64,000 nt of DNA, taken from Acrasis kona (taxonomy: Eukaryota > Heterolobosea > Eutetramitea > Acrasida > Acrasidae). The notes under the pieces were generated by a model. The model ran no database searches and was not told where the DNA came from. It saw only the letters and a list, made by a program, of their open reading frames with translations. This document shows positions 10,237-20,093 of this stretch, in pieces (position 1 is the stretch's first letter; each line of letters begins with the position of its first letter). Made by a program: the position numbers and the translations under genes. The stretch covers positions 1-64,000 of the forward strand of contig JAOPGA020001034.1 in NCBI GenBank assembly GCA_026419775.2, in the 5' to 3' direction.

Positions 10237-11591
10237 ATGATTGGAATAAAGAATGTGGGGAATACATGTTATTTGAACAGTGGTGTGCAGTCGCTGTTGG
10301 CCCTAGATTCCATGAAGCAACTGATTTTGGATGATGAAGTAGTTAAAGTAAAACTTGAATAAATAAATTCACTCATTTTACACAATAGAGGTTAGAATCG
10401 AACTTCAAGAAAGAACCCAAAGAGAGGACACGATTAGTTTATAGCTTTTGGCTGCTATCTAGGGATATTTTAAAAGGTGTTAAGCCTAATCCAAACAGGT
10501 TCATTTCGAGCCTATGGTCACTCTACCCACACTTGAGTGACTATACACAACAAGTAGATTTTATCAATCAAGGCACTTTCTAACAACTACAGGATTCTGT
10601 AGAGTTCGTCCAACTTCTTCTAGATTCAATTCACGAAGAGTTAAAGATACAAATAGAACCTGAGGCGAGTACCTCTGACGATGACCAAACAAAAATACAG
10701 AAAATAGAGGCAGACGAAACACCCCCTGTTTTAGACGAACCCAACAAGAAGGTTGATGGAAAGCCACAAGTCTCCGGCGACCCAAATAACCTCTATAAAC
10801 AACTCATACCAAAGCACGACGCTTCGACTAAAATTCCAAAACAAAAATACACATCTCCCATCCAAGAAAAAGTAAGTTTCAATACGGCAAATTATTTATA
10901 ATAAAAGTTTGGAGGTTTTCTACAAAGTGAACTTAAATGCAACCAGTGTGGTACCCCATCAAATTGTGTAGATCCATTCTTCGACATTAGTTTGAGTATG
11001 CCTGACGAAAACCCTCAAGAACATGATGAAAACATTTTTAAAAAGGTTTACAAACTGTAAGTACCTAACTACACATATATTTAATCCTTTCATAGATTGA
11101 AGAGTGTTGTATCCAGCCTTCCACTTTTAAACCTCTTACTATGCGGTCAAACATATTCATTGCTACAATTACTAGTTTTATTCTTTTCAAGGCAACCACT
11201 TGATGAGGACATGAATTGTGAAGCATGCAAGTGCAAGAGATCGGGAAGTAAAAAGTTCCGGGTGTTGAAAGTTCCTGATGTACTTTGTTTTCACATTAAG
11301 AGATTTAGTCACACAAGATATTCTTTTTTATTCAATTATTCTTTTTTACAGAAAAGGACCAATCATGTAACTTTCCCATCAGAAATTAATGTAGATGGAA
11401 CAACATACAAGTTAAAATCTGTGGTGAACCATCACGGTAGTAGTTTGGCGGGAGGACACTACACAAGTTTTGTTATTGATAAATTGTTTGGGTGGTGGTT
11501 GTGTGATGATAAGTATACTAAGAAGGTGGCATTAGAGGACGTTGAGTCAAGTGAAGTGTATTTATTGTTTTATGAAAAGGTTCATGAATAA
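10237..11591 (+). CDS. Ubiquitin-specific protease (USP, peptidase C19), USP20/33-like
   Basis: Split deubiquitinase of about 380-400 aa. Exons: 10237-10347, 10389-10553, 10593-10871, then 10908 to 11045 or 11056, and 11096-11591, possibly with a further intron 11146-11191. The Cys box is KNVGNTCYLNSGVQSLL (catalytic Cys in NTCYLN). The QDSVEFVQLLLDSIHEEL box follows, then zinc-type CxxC pairs (CNQC, CEAC), VLCFHIKRF, the His box GGHYTSF and C-terminal YLLFYEK. The spacing best matches USP20/USP33 from memory. It lacks their N-terminal zinc finger and starts directly at the catalytic domain, so an upstream exon could be missed. The acidic insert between QDS and CNQC is variable in the family. 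The join at 11045-11192 is unsettled (see findings). The TAA stop lies in GAATAAATG, so stop and poly(A) hexamer overlap. Confidence 0.85.
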
Positions 11592-11776
11592 ATGTTCGAA
11601 ATTATTAAAAGTAGCAATGATATTCTGTTGGGTTAGTTCAGTTTAGCGTGACTTGCCTTTTTGTTTCACTCTATATTAGGTATGTGATGGTATATTCCAA
11701 ATGTTCTTGGGTGACGCACCGCTTGGGGCTACCGTAATGTTTTGTTTGATCCTGTTTACAATATTATTTAAAAATT

Positions 11777-13891
11777 ATGCGTTTTGTCGTGTGTGTTTGT
11801 GCATTGGCCGCCATTATAGCTGCCGTCACAAGCAAAGATCATGCTGATCGAATTATAGAATTACCTGGATTCGGTAATGTAGAACACTTGAACTGGTTTT
11901 CTGGATATAAGAGGGTTCAAAGTCAAAACAACAAGAATGGAACAATGTTTTATTGGTTTTTTGAAGGTCCAAAAGATGCCCCTGTCATGGTGCGAATAGA
12001 TAACGTTGCTGTGCTAATAGTTGATAGATGTGGCTTAATGGAGGACCTGGATGTAGTAGTCAAATTGGATTGTTTGCAGAACTTGGTCCACTCCGCATCA
12101 AAGAGGTAAGTCAAAAAAACAAGAGTATAACTCAATACATTAGGATATAACATTGGAGAGAAACCCAGACAGCTGGTTAAATCATGTATCATTACTTTTT
12201 GTAGACCAACCTATCGGTACAGGATACTCATCGGCCGACGGTCGAGAACACTTTACCGAGAATGAAGATGAAGTCACTGATCATTTATACTCACTCTTGA
12301 GTCAATTTCTTGTTGACCATCCCGAGTATGATGTAGATTTTTACTTGGCAGGAGAATCATACGCAGGAAAATTCATACCGTCTTTAGCAGAGAGAATTGT
12401 CAAAACTAAACATTTTGGTACAAAGGGGAGACTTGCAGGATTAATTCTAGGAGACGCCCTTGTCGATCCCATCATACAGGTAATGCATCAAAACTTTAAA
12501 ACCAACATTTGTTTTAGAGGACAATAAAAACAGATCATGCCTACTGGAATGGGCTGATGAGTCTTGCACAGAGGAATCAACTCACAGCACTTCAGAATAA
12601 ATGCGTGAGGCACATTCAACTAGGAGGAACCAACCAATTGGACGGACCTTGTGATGAACTTAAATCTGTCATGGTACTTGTTTCGATCTTCAACCGTCTA
12701 ATGTTTTAGCTTTTATACAGTGGAATCATCAATGTTTATGATCTGAGGAGGTTTGATCCATCAACCAACAAAACACGTATCGAACTGTACCTTAACAAAC
12801 CAGAAGTAAGATCAGCACTACATGCGCCCAGCGTCGACACAAAAGCGAAATACACATGCTGTTCCAAGACCGTTGTCTACATGCATCTCAAGTACGACAT
12901 TTTGATTTCGTTAAAGCACTTGATTCCTTATTTAATGAACCATACGAGAATATTACTTTACAATGGTAACTTTGATCTTCAAGATGGACCAGTTGGAACA
13001 GAACACTACCTTCATACACTAGATCTTCCTGGCTATAAAACTTTGAAGAGAGATTTATGGTTTGATGGTAATCAAGTCGCCGGCTACGTTCAATCGATTG
13101 GAAACTTGACATTTGTCACCGTGCATGGTGCCGGACACTTTGTACCCACTGATCAACCAAAGACTTCTCAAGATTTGATCCGACGCTTTACAAGAAATCT
13201 AGAGTTTTGTCCGTCCGGTCATCAGATCCCAGTCACACATTCTACTTTAACTCCTGCGGAGTTTGATAAATATCTTGAAAAAGATTCTAATAATAAAACT
13301 TTACTTCCGTGTGATATTCAACAAGTCGGATGCAAGATTATTTGTAAGCACGGATCTTGTGTTCAAGGTAATTGTGTTTGTAAGGAAAATTATGTAGGTG
13401 AGGATTGTAGTATGGCAATTACAAAACTTGTAAGAAGTACAAAATTCTCTTTGTTGCCACAGGATTGGCGGTACTATCACTTTAAACATGACTCCTCTAA
13501 TCTGATTCTTAACATAAGATATGACAACAATACCCAAGTACCCGACTATGACCACTTTGCTGGTCACGGACTGGGTGTGATAGGTCCTGTTCAATTATGT
13601 GCATATGTGTATAAAAAGATACCAACTCATTTCGCATTTAGTAGTATAGTTTGTGGAGAGGGCATCAGTACCATTCCATGGAAAGGTGGTGAAGGAGTGA
13701 TTGGTTTGTTTAATGGAGAGAAGTATGGTGTGAAAGGTTCTTTGAGAAGTGATTTTGTGAGCAAGAAAGTTGTCAAGTATGCGTTCCAAGCCTCCTTCAA
13801 TACAAAAAGCTTTTTGACCGCTGGAATATCTATTATTGTAGTTATTGTTGCTACCCTAGCATGGGTATCTGCAAAAGCCATGAAGAAGTGA
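11777..13891 (+). CDS. Serine carboxypeptidase (S10) with EGF-like module and C-terminal membrane anchor
   Basis: Five exons (11777-11989, 12028-12105, 12144-12479, 12518-12673, 12710-13891) joined by four introns of 36-38 nt give 654 aa. A signal peptide is at residues 1-19. The oxyanion region reads [16 protein letters not shown] across the first two introns, a strong check on the splice calls. Catalytic Ser169 is in AGESYAGK, Asp at about 350 in NGNFDLQDG, and His at about 404 in [12 protein letters not shown]. Residues about 467-496 hold six Cys in an EGF-like arrangement ([19 protein letters not shown]), and about 629-648 form a transmembrane helix followed by KAMKK. S10 enzymes remove C-terminal residues in lysosomes/vacuoles or the secretory path. 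The tail suggests a type I membrane form, like yeast Kex1 in principle, though the EGF-like module is unusual. Confidence 0.93.
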
Positions 13892-13981
13892 ACGGTGGGT
13901 AATAATTTTGATTTTTGTTTGGAATAAAGATTAGTTTCACATCTCTGCTGTTTTTGATTACAACTTTTTTACAACCAAATC

Positions 13982-16900
13982 ATGTCCAGTGACAAGTTGG
14001 ACGCCTTTAAAGAGGCTCTGAAGACTGGTGACCCTATTGTTCAGAAGCAAACCATTCGAAACATGGTACAACATTGTTTAAATTTTGATACGAAAGGAGC
14101 AAATACACCACACGCTGCACAAAATTCAATACTTCAGGTCCTGCAGGCGAACATTAGGAGCGGCACCTTTGCAATAAGTTCATCATCTTTAGATGCCCTT
14201 GTTTACATTGTCACACACCAGACCATCCCACTACTAAACATCGAGGAGCTGATCACACTATTTACGAAAAATGCTTCAACTTGCAACCTTAGATTGGTTC
14301 CGAATGTTACTAGAAGCATAGTGCACCTTTTATTAGTAAGATTATCTCAACGCGGAGCTCCACAGCACAAGAGCGACTACTTCTTCAAAACAACAATTAC
14401 AACCCTCGTCCAGAATCGGTTTGAATCATGTCACGAATTGAACGAACTTGTCCCAAACCTTCTTCTCGCACCTGCATTTGGTTTGACCTTTGAGTCAATC
14501 TTTTATAATTTTTCGCACTTTTTTGCCCTTGTACTAACCAATAGGGAGGGACAATCAGGTTCAAATGAAGTCCGTGTTAAATTAATTACAAGTTTGTGCA
14601 GGTCGTGTAGAGAGCTGTTAGCATCACCCAATAGATCCAAACAGGCTGAATCAATCCTATTGTTCCTATTTCACTTTGTGCCCACCTTTGACATTGATTC
14701 AGCAGATGTGTCAGGCAGTTCAACTTTCAACCCATTACAAGAAATCACATACACACTTACAAACCTCAACTGGGCGGAAGAATTCAAAAATGAACTTTCT
14801 CAGCTAATGATGATGAATCTAGTGTCGACTTTTGAAGAGTGTAGATCTAACCAGATGGACTTAGTACGTGCCTACGCTGCGCTCATAAAATTCATTCGTG
14901 ACGCATACTCCGGAAGAGAACATGAACTTTCGGTTTACATTCCTTTATGGACCATGCTGATCATGGAATCAGACTCTGACGTTAACAGCCAAGACTTTTT
15001 ACTTTTAATCACAATGGTGCTTGACTCTGTACTCACATCAAGTCAATCATCCATTCCCTTATGGTGCAAGTGGTGCATAGGCCCATTAGTCCACATTCTG
15101 TCGACGAGCGACAACAAATCACAAAGCATAGCACAAAAGTATTTGAGTCGCATGGAAAACATCAACCTCAACCACGATCCACATGACACCAACATGAGTG
15201 TTCACATCAATCATCACCTCCATCCCAAAAACCAAACATTAGGACGATTACACTTAAGAGGCCGATCTAGTTCGTTACCCATCCTAATACAAACATTAAA
15301 CTCCATTCACACCGATCCATCCTACCTACATCAATACCTGGTCAACTTGAACTCTTTATTAGAAACATTTCCCAACCACTCAAGTTACTCACAACAAGTA
15401 TTATGTTTTGCATTCATCTCCACAAGAGGTCAACCAAAACTACGTCAAGAATGTTTACGCGCCATGTCAACAATGTCACAACAAAGTTTAGCCAGCGGAA
15501 CATTATTTCAACCAATCATCCTATACGAATCATCTCGCGAACAACACCCACTTTGTCAATCTCAACTTTTACATTACTTGCCCACCATCAGCACGAAACA
15601 TTATTGGAACGTGATGCCCGTCGCAAAAACATTAAACACATTATCAAAATCACAAATCACTCCGGTGGCGTTGAGGAGCGCTAATGTACTCTGGCAACAC
15701 AACGATCGTTACTTTTCCCGCCTCAAATCGCTTTTAACCGCCAATAATAATGCCCAACAAGATGATTACAATTTGGAATTGAAGTTAAGCATCTTTAGCA
15801 CCATTTGTGACATTTGTGAAAAGGAACCACATCATCGCGGATTAGATTTATTTTCGATTCTAGCGAATACTTTACAATCAACCAATCAACATTCAGCAGT
15901 AATTTGCATCATGATCAAGGCCATCACCCATCTCGTCAAATCAGAAAGTTTGGATTTCTACGCCACTTGGTATTCGTTATTACAATCGACCGTATTACCT
16001 CGTTGCGAATCTTCCAATTTGATTTCCATCACATTGTGTCAATACTTATCACACGGTCACATCAAATCAAAATCAAAAGAATCATTTAACGAATCTGACG
16101 AAAATAATTTATTCGTCGACTACAACGCGCCCAATAAGAGAGAAGTAAGAGACATGATGAGATTGTTATGGAATTTTACAAATCACTCCAATGCACATGT
16201 AAGATGCGAAGCATTTCGTTCGTTGAGCAAATACCCGTTAAGGGCACATTTGTATAATTTCATGAGCGCTTTGGAAGAATCGAAAGAAATTTCGGAATTG
16301 AGCGATCCCAAAAATGAAGAATCGACTGATGAAAAAAAGGACATTTTCACTCTACAACAAGTACGTAAGGCAAGATTGATTCGATTTTGCGAATGCATGA
16401 TTGAAAAATTCAATAAGGAATCCGAACAAATCGTTCTTTTGGAAATGAACAAGTTATTCGATATGATCTTGAAATCAGAATTGAGATTGGATGCATCATC
16501 TAATTCTTCAATGTCATCTTCCGTAACACATGCGAACCATTCGATGATTGGTAGTGGTGCCATTTCACATGTGATCAAAATGGGCGATCACTTCATCAAG
16601 GACAAATCAGCATATGCATCACAATTATGGACGTTGAACAATCATAGTAGCGATCGACAAATTCAAGATTGCATTACTGATTTGAATAATGTGAATTCCA
16701 ATCACGATCAATTCTACTTGCAAACGATCTTATCGCAAGGTTTCATGAGCGTTGCTCAAAAATGTAGATCTAATTTACAAGAACAAATCGTCATGGACAC
16801 CATCAAGGACGTGACCATTCCATCGATTGTTCAAAATGGCGTTAGTTTATTGACCGGAATTTCATTCTTGATTCCATCTCATGCGAATCAACGAAGAGAT

Positions 16901-19531
16901 TTGTTATCGAAATTTATCAGGCAATTAACGAGCGACGAACAATACATGGAGGATAGTTTGTTAATGAGTTGTTACTTGTGTATGGTGAACACATTAACGG
17001 TGCAACAAGATTTCGAAAATTCACATTCGGTTCAATCCATTCAACATTTGAAAAATGAATTAAGAGATGGCGGAAATTTATTATCGGGAATAGCATTGGG
17101 TATATTGACTAGATCGTTGGCTATTGGTAATCAACAAGAATTCAAATCTGAATTGAATGATGTGAATGAAATTTTACATCTATTCAAAATGTGCGAGGAA
17201 TCATATGATGGAGATGATTGGAGGGTGTTATTGAGCGTACATGTCGGTCGATGTTTATCTACTGATACAGCGCTTAGAATTGGTAATGTTGATTGGGCGA
17301 TGCATCTCTATGAATCTGATTTGAATCAATTGAATTTGGCAACAAAAGGCGAAGGAGATGCCGGCGATGTACGTCTCATGAGTACATGTTTGGGATTACC
17401 ATACACCATTACCTCCCTGATTCACCACTGTAAAATTACGATCCAACAAGTAATTAACAACGTATTGCCTCTCTTCGAATCCTTAATTCAAATCTCATCG
17501 AAAAACACATTACCTTCATTCGCACGCACACATAGAGCATGTTGCGTTGGTTATGGCTCTCTGTTATTTTCCATGTTATGCGAGAGTAGATTCTTGAATC
17601 AAACTCAAATCATTTCTGCAGATGAGATTTTTGCATTATCTGATTACAACCAATGTGTTTCCAAATTAATGGGTCAATTATCAATTGATAAAAATAACAA
17701 CTCGACTATCGTAAGCGACATCATGTTGGGTCTTGCTGCTTGTTTTGGAATCGATTTGATTGTTCCCGTTCACATGAATCAGTCGACCAATCAACAAGAT
17801 TTGTCGGAATGGGGATTTGGTCCATCTCCCGAAAAATCAATTGTGTCCCCAATACATTACGTGGCTCACCGAAGGATCTTTACAAAGATTTTAACGGCCA
17901 ATCAAGACCCAGAGGAGGAAAAGGTGGCGACGGCGGAGCAGAGAGGAGCGAAGGGTATCTCTGGAGATCAAGTCATAAGAAGTTTACAATTAATAAAAAA
18001 TTTAATGAGCGATTCTAAATGTGATCACAAAACCAAATTACATGCTTCGTTGGTTTTGGGTTCCCTGTATGATTGTTATTCTTGTTTGATTAATCAAGAG
18101 CAAAGTGAGATTAGCACTAGTCAAGATGTTAGAATTCCTTTACAAAATTTGGACCAATCGGGCTTGAGCGTTGGTTTGATCCATACGCTGGCTAATGATA
18201 AGGACCAAGGAAGAATCTTTACTGCGCTGGAGGCTTTGATCCAAGCTCCCTACTTGCCAATGATGCAATGGAGTACATCTCTAATGCACATTATTAAATC
18301 ATCTTCGAGCAGCGCACAATTAAAATGTAAATGTGTTGAATTGTTATGTAAAGATGCTAATAGTGGATCTGCCACTAGTTTGAAGTTAATTTCTTCATTG
18401 TGTGGTCCTCAGCATTTGTGGATGCTTGAGAACGATCTGCAAGCAGCCATCATAGAGGGTCATGTTTTGACCATGTTGCTTTACATGCTGCCTCCAATCA
18501 AGAGTAAACAATTAATAACTGATGCTTTTACGAAGCAACCAATAAATTTATTGAAGGGATTGTACAATGCGTTCAGTCCAAACTCTTTGTTATATTCTTT
18601 ACAGCGACATGACTTGATTTCTCTTGTGCAACATGTTCAAAAAACGTTAAAAACGATGGTGTCAAATCTTGTGAATGTGATTGGTGTCAAGGGTGACAAA
18701 TTGCATTTGAACAACTCCAGTGTCAATGAGTTGAGGCAGTTGGTTGATCTGGTAGTTTTGATCACAAATAACACCAACATTGATCAACATTACGCGATCA
18801 AGAGCGAGAGGGCACAACAAAAAGTGATCAAGAGAGGTGGAGATGTATCATCTGCCGCTCCACCAATCCAATTCTCTCATGATGTTATGTCTTTGGAGGA
18901 CGGCATGAATGTAACAAATGCCATCATGAGCATCATGCTTGCTTCGGAAAGCGACATGAAGAGAGTAAGAGAAATGTGCATGAATCCAAAAACATCAAGA
19001 ATCGCATCGAATGCATTCTCAAGCATGTTGATGAACAAAGTTGGTGTAAATAAAAAATGGGCTCAGGATTGTGTTGATGTAATGTCATATTTGTTGAGCA
19101 TGTGCACCAGTTCCATTGAGCAAGGTGATCACTTTGATATGAATAACGCACTACTGTTTTTATCTCACCAAATGTGTTTATATAGCAACAGCGACATGTA
19201 TTTATCCCTCTTCTCTCACGACTCTCTCACACTGTCCAAACAACATTCTGGTTTTGTGAACATTGATTTAAAAGTTGATCAAATCTTGGTCTTTTCTTTA
19301 TCTAGAGCATTAATCGAGAACAAGTTGGGTCCCGATACTGAAAGGGCACTGCTAGATAGGATTTATCGCTTTTTGCACATTAATAAACCTGACGCAGATG
19401 AATTCTTATTTGCTTTTGCGATACCACTATTGATTAACTTGAGGGTTGCAAACAGGCTGGCCTCTAAATCATGGGTGCAGATTGGATCTTGTATAGAGAA
19501 GGCTGCAATAAGGAGTATGAAGAGTTTGTGA
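13982..19531 (+). CDS. FOCAD: Focadhesin-like protein (FOCAD/RST1 family)
   Basis: Intronless 1849-aa helical-repeat (ARM/HEAT-like) protein without membrane segments. Two blocks recall human focadhesin closely: around residues 525-640 the run LLHYLPTI, ALRSANVLWQHNDRYF, STICDICEKEP and GLDLFSILANTL, and later LLWNFTNHSNAHVRCEAFRSL and LSGIALGIL. Length (1849 against about 1800 in human) agrees. Animal focadhesin stabilises the SKI complex and plant RST1 with RIPR couples the cytosolic exosome to SKI (established), so a role in cytoplasmic 3'-5' mRNA decay is a reasonable inference. The start is the first ATG, 90 bp after the carboxypeptidase stop, so the promoter must be very short. The stop is TGA, with AATAAA about 20 nt on. 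Internal Asn/Gln runs are mild. Confidence 0.85.
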   Translation: MSSDKLDAFKEALKTGDPIVQKQTIRNMVQHCLNFDTKGANTPHAAQNSILQVLQANIRSGTFAISSSSLDALVYIVTHQTIPLLNIEELITLFTKNASTCNLRLVPNVTRSIVHLLLVRLSQRGAPQHKSDYFFKTTITTLVQNRFESCHELNELVPNLLLAPAFGLTFESIFYNFSHFFALVLTNREGQSGSNEVRVKLITSLCRSCRELLASPNRSKQAESILLFLFHFVPTFDIDSADVSGSSTFNPLQEITYTLTNLNWAEEFKNELSQLMMMNLVSTFEECRSNQMDLVRAYAALIKFIRDAYSGREHELSVYIPLWTMLIMESDSDVNSQDFLLLITMVLDSVLTSSQSSIPLWCKWCIGPLVHILSTSDNKSQSIAQKYLSRMENINLNHDPHDTNMSVHINHHLHPKNQTLGRLHLRGRSSSLPILIQTLNSIHTDPSYLHQYLVNLNSLLETFPNHSSYSQQVLCFAFISTRGQPKLRQECLRAMSTMSQQSLASGTLFQPIILYESSREQHPLCQSQLLHYLPTISTKHYWNVMPVAKTLNTLSKSQITPVALRSANVLWQHNDRYFSRLKSLLTANNNAQQDDYNLELKLSIFSTICDICEKEPHHRGLDLFSILANTLQSTNQHSAVICIMIKAITHLVKSESLDFYATWYSLLQSTVLPRCESSNLISITLCQYLSHGHIKSKSKESFNESDENNLFVDYNAPNKREVRDMMRLLWNFTNHSNAHVRCEAFRSLSKYPLRAHLYNFMSALEESKEISELSDPKNEESTDEKKDIFTLQQVRKARLIRFCECMIEKFNKESEQIVLLEMNKLFDMILKSELRLDASSNSSMSSSVTHANHSMIGSGAISHVIKMGDHFIKDKSAYASQLWTLNNHSSDRQIQDCITDLNNVNSNHDQFYLQTILSQGFMSVAQKCRSNLQEQIVMDTIKDVTIPSIVQNGVSLLTGISFLIPSHANQRRDLLSKFIRQLTSDEQYMEDSLLMSCYLCMVNTLTVQQDFENSHSVQSIQHLKNELRDGGNLLSGIALGILTRSLAIGNQQEFKSELNDVNEILHLFKMCEESYDGDDWRVLLSVHVGRCLSTDTALRIGNVDWAMHLYESDLNQLNLATKGEGDAGDVRLMSTCLGLPYTITSLIHHCKITIQQVINNVLPLFESLIQISSKNTLPSFARTHRACCVGYGSLLFSMLCESRFLNQTQIISADEIFALSDYNQCVSKLMGQLSIDKNNNSTIVSDIMLGLAACFGIDLIVPVHMNQSTNQQDLSEWGFGPSPEKSIVSPIHYVAHRRIFTKILTANQDPEEEKVATAEQRGAKGISGDQVIRSLQLIKNLMSDSKCDHKTKLHASLVLGSLYDCYSCLINQEQSEISTSQDVRIPLQNLDQSGLSVGLIHTLANDKDQGRIFTALEALIQAPYLPMMQWSTSLMHIIKSSSSSAQLKCKCVELLCKDANSGSATSLKLISSLCGPQHLWMLENDLQAAIIEGHVLTMLLYMLPPIKSKQLITDAFTKQPINLLKGLYNAFSPNSLLYSLQRHDLISLVQHVQKTLKTMVSNLVNVIGVKGDKLHLNNSSVNELRQLVDLVVLITNNTNIDQHYAIKSERAQQKVIKRGGDVSSAAPPIQFSHDVMSLEDGMNVTNAIMSIMLASESDMKRVREMCMNPKTSRIASNAFSSMLMNKVGVNKKWAQDCVDVMSYLLSMCTSSIEQGDHFDMNNALLFLSHQMCLYSNSDMYLSLFSHDSLTLSKQHSGFVNIDLKVDQILVFSLSRALIENKLGPDTERALLDRIYRFLHINKPDADEFLFAFAIPLLINLRVANRLASKSWVQIGSCIEKAAIRSMKSL

Positions 19532-19584
19532 TGGTGTCAGTAGAATATAATAAAATGTCGAATTTCAATCTTTGTTTTATTAAT

Positions 19585-19779
19585 CTACAACTGCTTTCCA
19601 GTATTCCAAGCTCTATAGTGGGTATCATAGGTGGTTCTAAAGCCTAGGTTGTTAGATTTGTGTAGAGACTCTGTTGGCTTGGTGTTCAAATCTGTATTGT
19701 GGTAATTTGGCAAAGTGTTGTGTTTCTTTAATGCGTTCGACTCCTTATTTGTGCTGTCCTCTTCAATTATCTGTCCCAT
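19585..19779 (-). CDS. Small hypothetical protein (64 aa)
   Basis: ATG-initiated frame of 64 codons, polar, ending FRTTYDTHYRAWNTGKQL. There is no signal peptide, membrane segment or known motif. Support comes from context: an AATAAA hexamer on the same strand lies within 10 nt of the TAG stop, the arrangement seen for many real genes here, and it sits convergent to the focadhesin gene with only 53 bp between stops. It could be a small microtubule-associated or ciliary protein by the look of its C-terminus, but that is a guess. It may also be chance coding. Confidence 0.45.
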   Translation of the reverse strand: MGQIIEEDSTNKESNALKKHNTLPNYHNTDLNTKPTESLHKSNNLGFRTTYDTHYRAWNTGKQL

Positions 19780-20093
19780 TTTTTTATTTTTAGTAGCTTA
19801 ATATTTTTAGCTAAATATAAAAATAGAACTTGATCATTGTAACTGACATACAGATAAAAATCGTCAATGGAGCTGAAGGGCCTTGATAATAAGCTTTCTT
19901 TTGTCATCAAATTAACGTGTTTAAGTTTTTAATGCACTATAAAACAACACAGATCACCGATACCAATTGACATGATATAGCTAAAATATTTTTTGAGGAT
20001 AGACAACTTGTTTGCTGCAAAAACTCATAGTCAACCTTTACCAACAAGAAATTTCATTAGATTTACTTCAAACTATTTCATTTATTGATTTAT
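19780..20093. other. Intergenic region, no gene seen
   Basis: About 310 bp, very AT-rich, between the start of the 64-aa gene and the stop of the Cys/Thr-rich repeat gene, both on the minus strand. It must hold the promoter of the former and the 3' end of the latter. No RNA structure or repeat stands out. Confidence 0.35.
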
